This document shows positions 1-8,525 of a DNA stretch of 49,907 bases, one piece after another. Position 1 is the stretch's first letter, and every line of letters starts with the position of its first letter. A program made the translations under genes and the position numbers. The notes under the pieces were generated by a model. It was not told the origin of the DNA. It did not search any database and worked only from the letters and a program-made list of their open reading frames with translations. The DNA is from Ruminococcus sp. Phil11 (GTDB taxonomy: Bacteria > Bacillota > Clostridia > Oscillospirales > Ruminococcaceae): contig MSGZ01000009.1 of the NCBI GenBank assembly GCA_001940925.1, positions 1 to 49,907 of the forward strand, written 5' to 3'.

Positions 1-270
1 ACCACGACCGCGAAGCCGGTCACCACGACCGCGAAGCCGGTCACCACGACCGCAACGCCGGTTACCACGACCGCGAAGCCGGTCACCACGACCGCGAATC
101 TGGTCACGACCACCGCAATGCCGGTCACCACGACCGCAATGCCGGTCACCACGACCGCAGCACCGGTCACCACGACCGCAAAGCCAGTCACCACGACTGC
201 AGCGCCGGTCACCACGACTGCAATGCCGGTCACCACGACTGCAGCACCGGTCACGACGACGGTTTCCCCG
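1..270 (+). repeat. 21-bp tandem repeat encoding the Thr-rich linker
   Basis: Thirteen head-to-tail 21-bp units (the first lacks 3 bases) encode VTTTA followed by KP, MP, AP, TP or NL. The last unit ends VSP. Units differ mostly at the sixth codon and at wobble positions, so the array expanded in frame. It is an extracellular flexible, probably O-glycosylated, linker between scaffoldin modules. The array runs off the left edge of the window. Confidence 0.95.
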
Positions 271-951
271 AATTCAGCGGCGATCGCGGCTGACAGTGTT
301 GAGGCAAAGGTCGGTGAGACTGTCAGGGTTCCGGTGCGCATTCAGAATAACCCCGGCATCACTGCGCTGAGTTTGGATGTGTCCTATGACAATACCAAGC
401 TGAAGCTGATCGGTGCGGAGGACGGCAAGCTGCTCGGAACGGCATCCTTCCTTTCCGGCAGAGACCTGACCATGATCCCGTATACGCTGAACTGGGATGA
501 TCTGGCATCGGAGAACAATACCGGAAACGGCATTGTCGCGGCACTGAAGTTTGAGGTGCTTGCCGAGGGCTCGATCTCGGTCGAGCTGAAGCTGAACCAG
601 AGATCGACGTTCAATGTTGATCTGCAGGAGGTTGCGTTCTCGACCGTGAACGGTACCGTTCATGCAGTTCCGGCCGAACAACCCGGCACAGGCTTCCTGC
701 GCGGCGACATTGATCTCAACGGCGAGGTCAGCATCGAGGACGTACAGTTTGCGCTGAAGGTCTACACGGAGCGCATTTCAGGCAAGACGCCGCAGCTGAC
801 GGACGAACAGCTCCGGAACGGCGATGTCAACGAGGACGGCATTCTCTCCGTAGATGACGCACAGTACATTTTGATGTACTATGTCAACAACACGGTCGCA
901 GGCAAAAATGTCACTTGGGAAGCACTGATCCCGACACTCAAAAAGGCGTAA
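1..951 (+). CDS. Scaffoldin C-terminal part (Thr-rich linker, cohesin, dockerin), 5' end outside the window
   Basis: The frame is open from base 1, so the gene starts upstream; 316 codons are visible. Codons 1-90 are a linker of 7-residue units (VTTTAxP). About 93-224 form a cohesin-like beta module, starting around AADSVEAKVGETVRVPVRI and containing NNPGITALSLDVSYD, typical of cohesin strands. About 233-316 form a dockerin with two calcium-loop segments, GDIDLNGEVSIEDVQ and GDVNEDGILSVDDAQ. Cohesins bind dockerins on enzymes or other scaffoldins, and the terminal dockerin would dock this protein onto a further, probably anchoring, scaffoldin. One cohesin plus a dockerin resembles small adaptor scaffoldins, but more cohesins could lie upstream. 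The protein should be secreted, although its signal peptide is not visible. The stop codon is followed by a hairpin. Confidence 0.9.
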   Translation, partial: TTTAKPVTTTAKPVTTTATPVTTTAKPVTTTANLVTTTAMPVTTTAMPVTTTAAPVTTTAKPVTTTAAPVTTTAMPVTTTAAPVTTTVSPNSAAIAADSVEAKVGETVRVPVRIQNNPGITALSLDVSYDNTKLKLIGAEDGKLLGTASFLSGRDLTMIPYTLNWDDLASENNTGNGIVAALKFEVLAEGSISVELKLNQRSTFNVDLQEVAFSTVNGTVHAVPAEQPGTGFLRGDIDLNGEVSIEDVQFALKVYTERISGKTPQLTDEQLRNGDVNEDGILSVDDAQYILMYYVNNTVAGKNVTWEALIPTLKKA

Positions 952-971
952 AATCCCCATAGTAAAAAACG

Positions 972-1001
972 AATGCCGACAGATTCCGATCTGCCGGCAT
1001 T
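972..1001. terminator. Bidirectional terminator between convergent genes
   Basis: A 13-bp stem (972-984 with 989-1001, one mismatch) closes a TCCG loop. On the minus strand it is followed by a T-run from the A-rich stretch at 963-969. It sits between the scaffoldin stop at 951 and the minus-strand ATPase stop at 1018, so it can serve both. Confidence 0.75.
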
Positions 1002-1017
1002 TGTTATTGATATGGGG

Positions 1018-2637
1018 TTATGCGAGCTGATTGATGATCGTGTTTGCACACGCTTTTGCATCCTTCAGCAGATAGTAGTTTTTCGGGGCATGTGTCTGCG
1101 GGGTGATGGTCGCATGGAACAGGGGATTGCGGATGTCCTCGATGATGCTGAAATAGGATTCCCATTTGGAGTACGGGTCGGAGTTGAACCGCTTTTTGAT
1201 GCCGTCCTCCCAGTATTCTGCAATCATGGCAAGCTTGATGCGGATCGTTGCGGCGTCCGCAACACCGGCACCGGAATCGTATTTTCTGGCACTTTTGAGG
1301 TATTTCTGCAGCTCGGAAAACGGTTTCCGAGGATTGTTTGCGGGAATCCTTGTGAAATACTGGATCGTATTCGGCACAAAGGTATTGTTCAGATAATCCT
1401 GTTCCCATTCCCGCCCGGGATGCTTCTTCGCCCAGATCTTCGGCATTTCCTGCTTCAGCATCTCGCGGATTGCGACCTCTGCCGTGATCAGGCTCTGATA
1501 GATCGTTTCCTCCTCCTGGTGGAATAGCTTATCCTTTGCCCATGCCGCAAAATCGTCCGAAAACACGATGTATTCGCCGTTCTGCTTTTTGCGGAGATAG
1601 CCCTTGCAGCAGAGCTGGTTAATCTGCGCTTCGCGGAAGGTGTCGTCCTTGCTCAGATCGGTGCGGACGGACGAGATATCCATGAGGATGCGGACGATAT
1701 CATCCCAGAGGCCGTCCTCCTTCATGCGCTTCAGAAATTCGGGATAATGTTTCTGATAATTCGTCTGGAAGGTCTGCTCGGAGAAGATTTCCTCGACGGT
1801 CGGCTGCGAATCGCCGCTGATCGCGGCGGATGCGAGGCGGCTGCCGAGTCCAGCCAGGAATGCAGGACAGAATCCGGTGTATTCCTCGGTCTTTTCCTGT
1901 TCGGTCTCATCCAGCACGACGCCGTAGTTTTCCTCGAGTATGCGGTAATATTCCGGCATATCCTTTTTCGGGTCAAATGCGGTGACATGGATTTCCGGGA
2001 AAACATTGTGGAAGCAGGAGTTGCCGTAGCTCTCCATTTCGATCACCTCCAGCGGTCTGCGGGAGACGATTAGGAAGAAGCCGCGCTTCTGCGCCGCATC
2101 ACGGAGCGATTCAAAATAGCTGGCGTTTTCACCCCAGCAGCCCTTTGCACCGTCAAATTCGTCGATGATCAGCAGGAATTTCTGCCCGATCTTTTCCATG
2201 CGGTCAAGCAGCCGGGTGAAATTGTGCATGACGGTGTTTTCGGTCAGGATGCTGCAGCCTTCCAGCGCGATGCTGCAGGTCTTTTCACAGAGCTCCGAGA
2301 CCAGCGGGTCAAGCTGACGCTTTTCGTCCTCTGCACTGAGCGTGATCTGCTGCATGATCTGCTGGACAAGCGACGGCCACGAGCTTTTTTTCAGCGTCAG
2401 GTTGACGCTGATGACATCCGGCTCCTGCTGCTTCACGTTCTCGCAGAACTGCCTGACAAGCGAGCTTTTGCCCATGCGGTTCAGCCCGATGACCGAGCGT
2501 GACGCATTGCCGCCGGTCTGTACCCAGAGCTCGGTCAGCCGGCCGAGCAGCTCTGCTCTGCCGATGAAGGAACTGCCGGAGACGATCTTGCCCTCCTGAA
2601 AGAGATTGAGCGGGTTTATCTGCTTATTCGTTTCCAT
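1018..2637 (-). CDS. STAND-type ATPase with C-terminal HEPN-like domain
   Basis: The protein has 539 residues. Residues 25-40 resemble the F-x-GR entry motif of STAND/AAA ATPases. Walker A is GLNRMGKSS (51-59), Walker B is FLLIIDEFDG (154-163), a sensor-like IVSRRP is at 190-195, and a GFCP motif near 255 resembles the STAND GxP element. A winged-helix-like segment follows (about 330-375). The last 160 residues are helical and contain RNPLFH (503-508), an Rx4H motif of HEPN ribonucleases. The start is supported by GGAGG eight bases upstream. It overlaps the end of the upstream 1677-residue ATPase gene by 14 bp, so the two are translationally coupled. Likely role (inference): an ATP-switched RNase effector, possibly abortive infection. 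The HEPN call rests on the motif and position only; the ATPase is certain. Confidence 0.8.
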   Translation of the reverse strand: METNKQINPLNLFQEGKIVSGSSFIGRAELLGRLTELWVQTGGNASRSVIGLNRMGKSSLVRQFCENVKQQEPDVISVNLTLKKSSWPSLVQQIMQQITLSAEDEKRQLDPLVSELCEKTCSIALEGCSILTENTVMHNFTRLLDRMEKIGQKFLLIIDEFDGAKGCWGENASYFESLRDAAQKRGFFLIVSRRPLEVIEMESYGNSCFHNVFPEIHVTAFDPKKDMPEYYRILEENYGVVLDETEQEKTEEYTGFCPAFLAGLGSRLASAAISGDSQPTVEEIFSEQTFQTNYQKHYPEFLKRMKEDGLWDDIVRILMDISSVRTDLSKDDTFREAQINQLCCKGYLRKKQNGEYIVFSDDFAAWAKDKLFHQEEETIYQSLITAEVAIREMLKQEMPKIWAKKHPGREWEQDYLNNTFVPNTIQYFTRIPANNPRKPFSELQKYLKSARKYDSGAGVADAATIRIKLAMIAEYWEDGIKKRFNSDPYSKWESYFSIIEDIRNPLFHATITPQTHAPKNYYLLKDAKACANTIINQLA

Positions 2638-5600
2638 ATTCTGCGCCTCCGCGTCTCAGGATCCATTCACGGCAAAGCGGTATTTTGATGCGATAGCGGT
2701 TCTGGTAACCCTCCTGCGCCTCAATGACCTGTCGCTTGACCAGACGCTCAAGAATCTCATGCATCATGGACGCGTCAATGCCGCGGTCCTCGAGTGCTTC
2801 ATCCTTGATGAGTGCATACTGGTCAAATTCATTCCACGGGATCTGACTGGATGACACCTTTTTGGATGTGCTTCTTGCAATCAGACCGAGTGCCTTTTTG
2901 ATGCTGTCCGTCCATTCCAGACGTCCCGCATCCATATACTGCGGCTCGAACAGATCCTGTTTGAAGCCGTATTCCTTCATGTATTTGCCGACGAGGAAAT
3001 CGTCCGGCTGGCTGCCGGAGAGCTTCAGGATCTTGTTATCGTTCATCCAGTCCACCAGCTCGGCACAGACATCCATCAGCAGGAACGGCGAACCCGCTGT
3101 GATGCGGTAGAGCTTATCCGCGGCATCAGGGTCAATGCGGTCGGTGCCGATCGGCTCCGTGACCATTTTGTAGGATGCATCCTTGCTCAGGAATGTGACC
3201 CATTCTCTGTGGAATGAGGAAAATTCATTGACATAGCCTTCGATGAACTCGACCATGTTGTCCTGACCCGCAACAATCAGCGTAATGAACGAATCGGAGA
3301 CAATGCCCTTCCAGATCTCCATGAAGTTGCGCGGCAGTCTGCCCTGCTGGATCGCGGTATTGAAATAGGTGAACTCATCAATCAGAATGACGATGCGGAA
3401 GCCGTATTCCGGGTCCTCCGGCTTGGCGATCAGCGTGAATTTTTTGATGAAATCGTTGAACAGGAGCTGGCTGTTCATGCCGGTCATGAATGCCTCCGCA
3501 TCCGGGAATACGGTCTTGCCGGTTCCCTGCTCATAGCTTTGGATCCGCTGGTAGAGCTCTGCCAGTGCGGGGACGTCGTAGCGGTTGTCCTCAATATACG
3601 ACTGGATGCCCGAAATGATCAGATGATACAGCGTTTCCATGGTCATATTTCGGTTGCGCTCCTGCAGTGCGTCCTCGCTGAGCTGCTGATTTCCGGTGTT
3701 GGAGATTGCCTTTCCGCTGCTGCCGAGATCGACCACGACGGTATGATCCATGTCGCGGCAGATCTTCTCCTTCAGGTGATAGAGCAGGCTGGTCTTGCCG
3801 GAACGCCGCTGACCGTAAAGAACAATGCCGTTTCCGCCTCGGAGCTTGTAGCTGCCGTCCGTGTTGAGAACGGAGACTGCCTCAAAGAGTTTTGCGATGA
3901 CCTGCTCTCTGCCGAAGAACATGCTCTTGTCCTTGACCGTCTGCTGTTTGGCGTATTCGCGGTAGCGGTTCGCAAGCTTTGGCACATCCTGGAAACTGAC
4001 CGTATAGGTGACGGCCTTTTCGCTGTTGCGGCGTTCGTTTGCCTGTTTCAGGTTGTCAAACGCATCATAGCTGTATTCCAGCCGGACGGAGATCTCGACC
4101 TGCTGGGTCTCCGGTGAATCCAGTCGGAAGGCAAGGGACTGGCTGTATTTCTCACCCTCATCCACATTCTGACCGATCGGCAGCTGCGACTGCAGCGTCA
4201 CGCCGGGGGTCATACTTTCCGCAAGGATCGTCAGATTCTTTGCCTGCACGGCAGGAGCAGCATTCTGGAATTCGATCGGCAGCAGGAATTCGCCGCTGTC
4301 GGTCAGGCCGACGTTGATCTGGAAGCTGCCGACCGGCTCGATGTTCGGCGCATGGGACATGACTTCCGCGAGCATGGTCAGCGTCTCGCTTTTCAGGATG
4401 CCGAGCACATCGCCGAAGATGCTGTAAAGGATATATGTCGGCGTATCCTCCAGGTCATCAGAGAGCTCGTCGAGCTGATTGCGGCTCTGGTTCAGCAGAT
4501 TCTGCTTCATGGCGTTCTGGGTGTTGCGCTCCACCGAGTCGATATAGCCGATGACCTCGAGTACGCGCTCGATGAAGGACTGCTCATGCGCAGTGATGAA
4601 ATCGTGACCGAGAAGTGTGCGCAGGGTCTCATCCAGCGCATCCCACTGTCTGGATTCTGCCTTGCTGCGGATCGCCTTGCGCGTGTTGTTCAGGCAGATC
4701 CCCATGGCCTCGCTGCCCAGTTCGGTCAGGGTAAAGAGGTCTGCATCCTCGCTGAAGGTGCAGCGCAGATCGTCAAGGATCTCACAGAGTGCACTGCGGT
4801 ATTGTGCTGCGTCGTCTCGTGAACTGAGCACTCTGCAGAGGTTCTGGATCCGCTTTTTCTCCTCGTCGGTCTCCGCGATGTCAAGCGAGCTGACGAACAG
4901 CAACAGATCGCTCATCATCAGGCGGTAATTCCGGTCGCGGAGATTTGACGATATGCGCAGAAAACGCATATCGTTCAGGCTGTAATGCGCATTGATATAC
5001 GCATTGAACAGACCTTCTTTCTGCTGCCAGATGCTCATTTTGTACTGCTGGATCCGGTAGAAGAGGTACACGCGGATATCAAGACCCGATTTGCTCATCG
5101 CATTTCTTGCGATCGTCTGCAGTGCATGGGACAGATTGTTGCGCAGATAGCTTTCGGCATTCTCCTTTTCGGTATCCGAGGACTGCTCCACCAGCCATTT
5201 CTGAATCTTTGCCATTGCGATATACGCATTCGGATTATTTTTCTGTTCGTATTCCTTATCGTATCGGATCAGATATCGGATATATTCATTCGCACGTTGG
5301 ATCGTGCAGTCACTCGACCACGGGTCGAAATTCGTGGGGATTCCTTTCAGCGAGATCGAACCGAAAGAGAAACGCTCGATCAGCTTTTCAGCAAACGGGG
5401 TGATCGTGACCTCTGCGTCGAACATCAGCGGTGATTCTGTGTTGATCTCCCGGATCTGACCGGAATCGCTGACCTCGGATGCAAAGGTACGGTCGAGCAG
5501 TCTGCTGACCTCCTCCGAGTGGACGCCAAGCTTCTGCAGTTCTTTTGCGTATTGATCGGAATTTGTGTAATCCTGCAGCATGTAATACGAAACCGCCATC

Positions 5601-7657
5601 AGATAGAGCGAATCGGGATACTGCGACGGCGTTTTCATATAGCTTCTGTACTGGCTGAGCTGCTTCATTGTGCCGACGACATCGCTGTACTGCTTGCAGC
5701 GGAACTGCACCTGTCCGAGGAAGAACAGATTATGTGCGATATAGGCACCGTCGTGGCTCGTTGTGATCGTATAATTCAGGAGCTGGATCAGCTCATTGTC
5801 GCTTGACTTTGTGCGCTGCAGCAGCTGGATCTTGTGCTTGACATACTTGTCGTAGGAAAAGCTGTCTTTGGCGCGTTCCAGAGCAGCCAGCGCATGGAGC
5901 GGCTTGTTTGTGGTCGCAAATTCCTGCACGACGGCAGGCGCACTTTTGGTCCGGAGGGCTCGTGTGATCGTGTCGTCGTCCACGATTTCCGGTTCCTCAT
6001 GCTTGACTTCCGGTGCCTGAAGCCCCCTGCTCTGTATGAAGTTTTCGATATCTTCGGCCGCGCTGATCTGCACGGCGGCCTTGTTTGCACCGGCCTTAAA
6101 GCTGTCCGCGAGCGAGCAGGTGACCTTGAGCCCTGACAGCTTTGGGCCGAGGGTGCTGAACGGTTTGAGTTTTTCGTCCAGCTCGCGGCCGTAGAAGTAA
6201 ACGCCGCGCTTTGTGGTATGCTGTTCCTTGTGCAGAAAACCGTATGAGCCGTTGAAGAAGATGATATAGCCGCTGTAGCGGTTCTTCTCCGGAAGCGGTT
6301 CCAGCTTTTCTTCTGCGGGAGTGCTGTCCTGTTCTGCGTGCGGCAGTGTCTGCGGAATCTGCGGCATCTGCGGGAGCACGTTCTGTAGGAATGCCTTTAT
6401 GTCCTCTGCAGCCTCCACATTGACGGCGATTGTCTGCTTTTTGCCCTGATTGGTGCCGATCGCGGTCTTGTAAACGACCTTCAGGCCGCGCAGGCTCCGG
6501 AAGTGCTTCGGGTAGAACTCGGCCAGCTGACCGGAGCAGTTGCTGATGTTGAAATAGATGCCGGCCATGCTGGAAGGATTCTCGTTGATAAAGCCGTAGC
6601 CGTAGCCGGGCGAGGATACGATATAACCGGTGCAGACATCGTCCTGCCAGCCTGCCGGAGGCGAATTCCTGCCGTCAAACAGTTCATTTGCATGGAGCTG
6701 CTTCTCGATCCTGTTCGGCGAATAATCCTCAGAGACAGTCTCATTCTGCAGTCTTGCCAGCAGATCGCGGATCCTGTCGTCCGTAATCACGCTTTCTTCA
6801 GGCATATCGCGGTCGGGCAGATAGTCAGACAGCTGCGAGAGCAGTCCGTAGTACAGAATGCTTTTGACTTCATCCGACTGATTTGTAAAGTGGAGCTGCC
6901 GGATCGTTTCCGCGCAGTAGCGTCCGCGGTGCAGATCGCGCGTCAGCCAGAAGAATGATGCGAGCACATCCTTGTTAATCTCTTTTCCGGTCAGAAGCCA
7001 TTTGCGAAACACCTCGATCAGATATTCCTTGCTGTTCTTGCCGCATTTTGCCGCATAGTACGCCGCATTCTGATAATCGCCTGCGATTTCGTACTGCAGA
7101 GAGGCATTGCCGTAATCCTCCGCTGCTGCAAAGGCGATGCCGGTCATCTGGCAAAGCTCAATGCTGGGAACCGAGAATTCATCCAGACGGTTCACGATGC
7201 CGTCGGCTTTTTCACGCAGGACATGGTTCTTTTTGGCGTCTGCAAGGATATTCTGCATCCGTGTCCATTCTTTTTCAAGCGGTGTATTGCGCACGCCTTT
7301 CTGAATCTCAGTACTGCGATCCTCATAAGCAAAGCTGTGCAGCCAGATCTTCCGCTTGATCTGCTCCTGAACGCTGATGTGTTCAGGCTGCGGCGGTGTG
7401 ATCATGGCAGCAGTGCGGAGCGGTTCATGTAAGACAACAGGCTCCGATGCAGCCTGCTCCGGCTGCTCAAAGGAGATCTCTGTGATCTCACTGAATTTAA
7501 TCAGTCTGGGTTTTCCGGCGGATTTCATCCGGACAAAATCGCCGATGACTCTGTCATAATAAAGCTCGGGTGACCAGCCGTCTTTTGTTTTTAACCAGAT
7601 CGGACTGCCTTCAAATCCGGAGATCATTTCCAGAAACAGTGCGTTTGTGATATCCAT
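2624..7657 (-). CDS. Giant protein: two cold-shock-like domains, helical repeats, Ig-like segment, STAND ATPase
   Basis: The start was set at the ATG preceded by AGGAGG (seven bases away) and by a consensus promoter; the frame stays open for 87 more codons upstream but crosses the promoter. It gives 1677 residues. About 130-300 is helical. About 342-420 and 461-540 each resemble a cold-shock/OB fold: GYGFI with IYFN, and SYGFL with VYFY, match RNP1/RNP2 positions. About 560-1080 is TPR-like helical, and about 1105-1225 is a beta-rich Ig-like segment. An ATPase follows: Walker A GQRRSGKTS (1282-1290), Walker B RIVILIDEF (1421-1429), sensor IVAGQDN, and STAND-like GSPFLL (1522-1527). The C-terminus (about 1585-1677) looks like a winged helix. 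No transmembrane segment or signal peptide is seen. Inference: a cytoplasmic sensor, perhaps of nucleic acid, that oligomerises with ATP and acts with the HEPN-ATPase downstream. I know no named system with this architecture. Confidence 0.8.
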   Translation of the reverse strand: MDITNALFLEMISGFEGSPIWLKTKDGWSPELYYDRVIGDFVRMKSAGKPRLIKFSEITEISFEQPEQAASEPVVLHEPLRTAAMITPPQPEHISVQEQIKRKIWLHSFAYEDRSTEIQKGVRNTPLEKEWTRMQNILADAKKNHVLREKADGIVNRLDEFSVPSIELCQMTGIAFAAAEDYGNASLQYEIAGDYQNAAYYAAKCGKNSKEYLIEVFRKWLLTGKEINKDVLASFFWLTRDLHRGRYCAETIRQLHFTNQSDEVKSILYYGLLSQLSDYLPDRDMPEESVITDDRIRDLLARLQNETVSEDYSPNRIEKQLHANELFDGRNSPPAGWQDDVCTGYIVSSPGYGYGFINENPSSMAGIYFNISNCSGQLAEFYPKHFRSLRGLKVVYKTAIGTNQGKKQTIAVNVEAAEDIKAFLQNVLPQMPQIPQTLPHAEQDSTPAEEKLEPLPEKNRYSGYIIFFNGSYGFLHKEQHTTKRGVYFYGRELDEKLKPFSTLGPKLSGLKVTCSLADSFKAGANKAAVQISAAEDIENFIQSRGLQAPEVKHEEPEIVDDDTITRALRTKSAPAVVQEFATTNKPLHALAALERAKDSFSYDKYVKHKIQLLQRTKSSDNELIQLLNYTITTSHDGAYIAHNLFFLGQVQFRCKQYSDVVGTMKQLSQYRSYMKTPSQYPDSLYLMAVSYYMLQDYTNSDQYAKELQKLGVHSEEVSRLLDRTFASEVSDSGQIREINTESPLMFDAEVTITPFAEKLIERFSFGSISLKGIPTNFDPWSSDCTIQRANEYIRYLIRYDKEYEQKNNPNAYIAMAKIQKWLVEQSSDTEKENAESYLRNNLSHALQTIARNAMSKSGLDIRVYLFYRIQQYKMSIWQQKEGLFNAYINAHYSLNDMRFLRISSNLRDRNYRLMMSDLLLFVSSLDIAETDEEKKRIQNLCRVLSSRDDAAQYRSALCEILDDLRCTFSEDADLFTLTELGSEAMGICLNNTRKAIRSKAESRQWDALDETLRTLLGHDFITAHEQSFIERVLEVIGYIDSVERNTQNAMKQNLLNQSRNQLDELSDDLEDTPTYILYSIFGDVLGILKSETLTMLAEVMSHAPNIEPVGSFQINVGLTDSGEFLLPIEFQNAAPAVQAKNLTILAESMTPGVTLQSQLPIGQNVDEGEKYSQSLAFRLDSPETQQVEISVRLEYSYDAFDNLKQANERRNSEKAVTYTVSFQDVPKLANRYREYAKQQTVKDKSMFFGREQVIAKLFEAVSVLNTDGSYKLRGGNGIVLYGQRRSGKTSLLYHLKEKICRDMDHTVVVDLGSSGKAISNTGNQQLSEDALQERNRNMTMETLYHLIISGIQSYIEDNRYDVPALAELYQRIQSYEQGTGKTVFPDAEAFMTGMNSQLLFNDFIKKFTLIAKPEDPEYGFRIVILIDEFTYFNTAIQQGRLPRNFMEIWKGIVSDSFITLIVAGQDNMVEFIEGYVNEFSSFHREWVTFLSKDASYKMVTEPIGTDRIDPDAADKLYRITAGSPFLLMDVCAELVDWMNDNKILKLSGSQPDDFLVGKYMKEYGFKQDLFEPQYMDAGRLEWTDSIKKALGLIARSTSKKVSSSQIPWNEFDQYALIKDEALEDRGIDASMMHEILERLVKRQVIEAQEGYQNRYRIKIPLCREWILRRGGAEYGNE

Positions 7658-7705
7658 AACCGGTACCTCCTGTGAGAGATGATTCTCTGTAAAGAGATTG
7701 TAGAT

Positions 7706-7734
7706 ATTATACAGCAAAATGTAAAAAAAGTCAA
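7706..7734 (-). promoter_or_regulatory. Sigma-A promoter of the STAND/HEPN operon
   Basis: On the minus strand TTGACT (7729-7734) is followed by a 17-bp spacer and a perfect TATAAT (7706-7711). The expected transcript starts near 7699, leaving a leader of about 42 bases before the AGGAGG and ATG at 7657. Confidence 0.85.
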
Positions 7735-7737
7735 TAA

Positions 7738-7778
7738 CTGCCAAAGGATGATAAAAAAAGCACTGCCAAAGGATGATA
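7738..7778. repeat. Pair of 16-bp direct repeats upstream of the STAND operon -35 box
   Basis: CTGCCAAAGGATGATA occurs at 7738-7753 and again at 7763-7778, 25 bp start to start. The pair begins 4 bp upstream of the -35 box of the STAND/HEPN promoter. The placement fits two tandem binding sites for a regulator; a simple duplication is the alternative. Confidence 0.6.
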
Positions 7779-7796
7779 TAAAAAACAAATGTCTGC

Positions 7797-7847
7797 AAAA
7801 AAATGACAGGATTCCCCGCAGCCGTTTCAGCAGGGGGAATCCTGTCA
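7797..7847 (-). terminator. Strong rho-independent terminator of the lipid operon
   Basis: A perfect 14-bp stem (7804-7817 with 7834-7847) with a 16-base loop is followed on the minus strand by seven T (7797-7803). It lies 19 bases after the stop of the permuted-papain gene and insulates the lipid operon from the STAND promoter just beyond. Confidence 0.9.
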
Positions 7848-7865
7848 GAAGCAAACTCTGTTCTC

Positions 7866-8525
7866 TCATGTTTCATCCCAGAAATCCGCGGCATCCTGTT
7901 CACGGAGCAGCCGGGCATTGAGCGTTTTTGTCAGCCTGCGGAGATCCGACAGATATTTGACCGGCTCAAAGGGCTGCATGTATCTGCGGTATCCCGCGGA
8001 GCGTCTGCGCGGCAGGCTGCCTTCAAACGAGGGCTGCCCGGTCAGGCACGCATCCAGATCCGGGATCGAACAGCGGTAATACGGCTTGTTAAGCTGCACG
8101 CAGCCGGAGAGCTCGATGACCTTCGCCGCAAAGGACATGCAGTTGTGCGCATTCCGGATGCGCAGTCCGTGCAGCAGCGGCATCGTCATCATCGCATACA
8201 GGTTGAATACCTCGTCCGGGTCGGATTCACAGCGCGCAAGGAACTTCCGGACGGCCTCTGCGTGTGCATCGTCCGGGCAGAGCCGGTACACCTTGACTTT
8301 GACGTCCCGGTGATGCCCGAAGGCGTAATAATCCCGGTATTCGTGCGTGAAGCCCGCGTCAAACGGAAAGCTGTGGTATCTGCGAGAATAGCTGACGAAG
8401 TCGGTCAGGCTGCGGTCGAGGCTCACGGCGGTATGCGTGTAGGGATATCCCGTGAACAGCCGCGCAAATTTGCCGAGCCCCGTATGCGCACGGATCAGCA
8501 CAATGTAAATTTCATTTTTGTGCAT
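7866..8525 (-). CDS. Permuted papain-fold (YiiX/NlpC-P60-like) protein
   Basis: The protein has 219 residues and no signal peptide. YPYTHTAVSLD (about 27-37) carries the candidate catalytic His and AHNCMSFAAKVIEL (about 126-139) the candidate Cys. This His-before-Cys order is that of circularly permuted NlpC/P60 proteins (YiiX, YaeF, LRAT/PLAAT). Known members are peptidases, amidases or lipid acyltransferases/phospholipases. It is the last gene of a five-gene lipid operon; its start overlaps the preceding phosphatidyltransferase gene by 14 bp. Context therefore favours an acyl-lipid substrate, but that is inference. The RBS is weak at close range (the nearest GGAGG is 13 bases away), consistent with coupled translation. 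Confidence 0.65.
   Translation of the reverse strand: MHKNEIYIVLIRAHTGLGKFARLFTGYPYTHTAVSLDRSLTDFVSYSRRYHSFPFDAGFTHEYRDYYAFGHHRDVKVKVYRLCPDDAHAEAVRKFLARCESDPDEVFNLYAMMTMPLLHGLRIRNAHNCMSFAAKVIELSGCVQLNKPYYRCSIPDLDACLTGQPSFEGSLPRRRSAGYRRYMQPFEPVKYLSDLRRLTKTLNARLLREQDAADFWDET

Noticed and set aside
1..270. 21-bp repeats considered as a CRISPR or non-coding satellite
   Set aside because: The units are in frame, contiguous without spacers, and encode a Thr-rich linker.
7658..7918. An 87-codon N-terminal extension of the large STAND protein
   Set aside because: The open frame crosses a consensus promoter and a terminator, and its hydrophobic run is encoded by AT-rich intergenic DNA. The ATG with AGGAGG at 7657 is much better.
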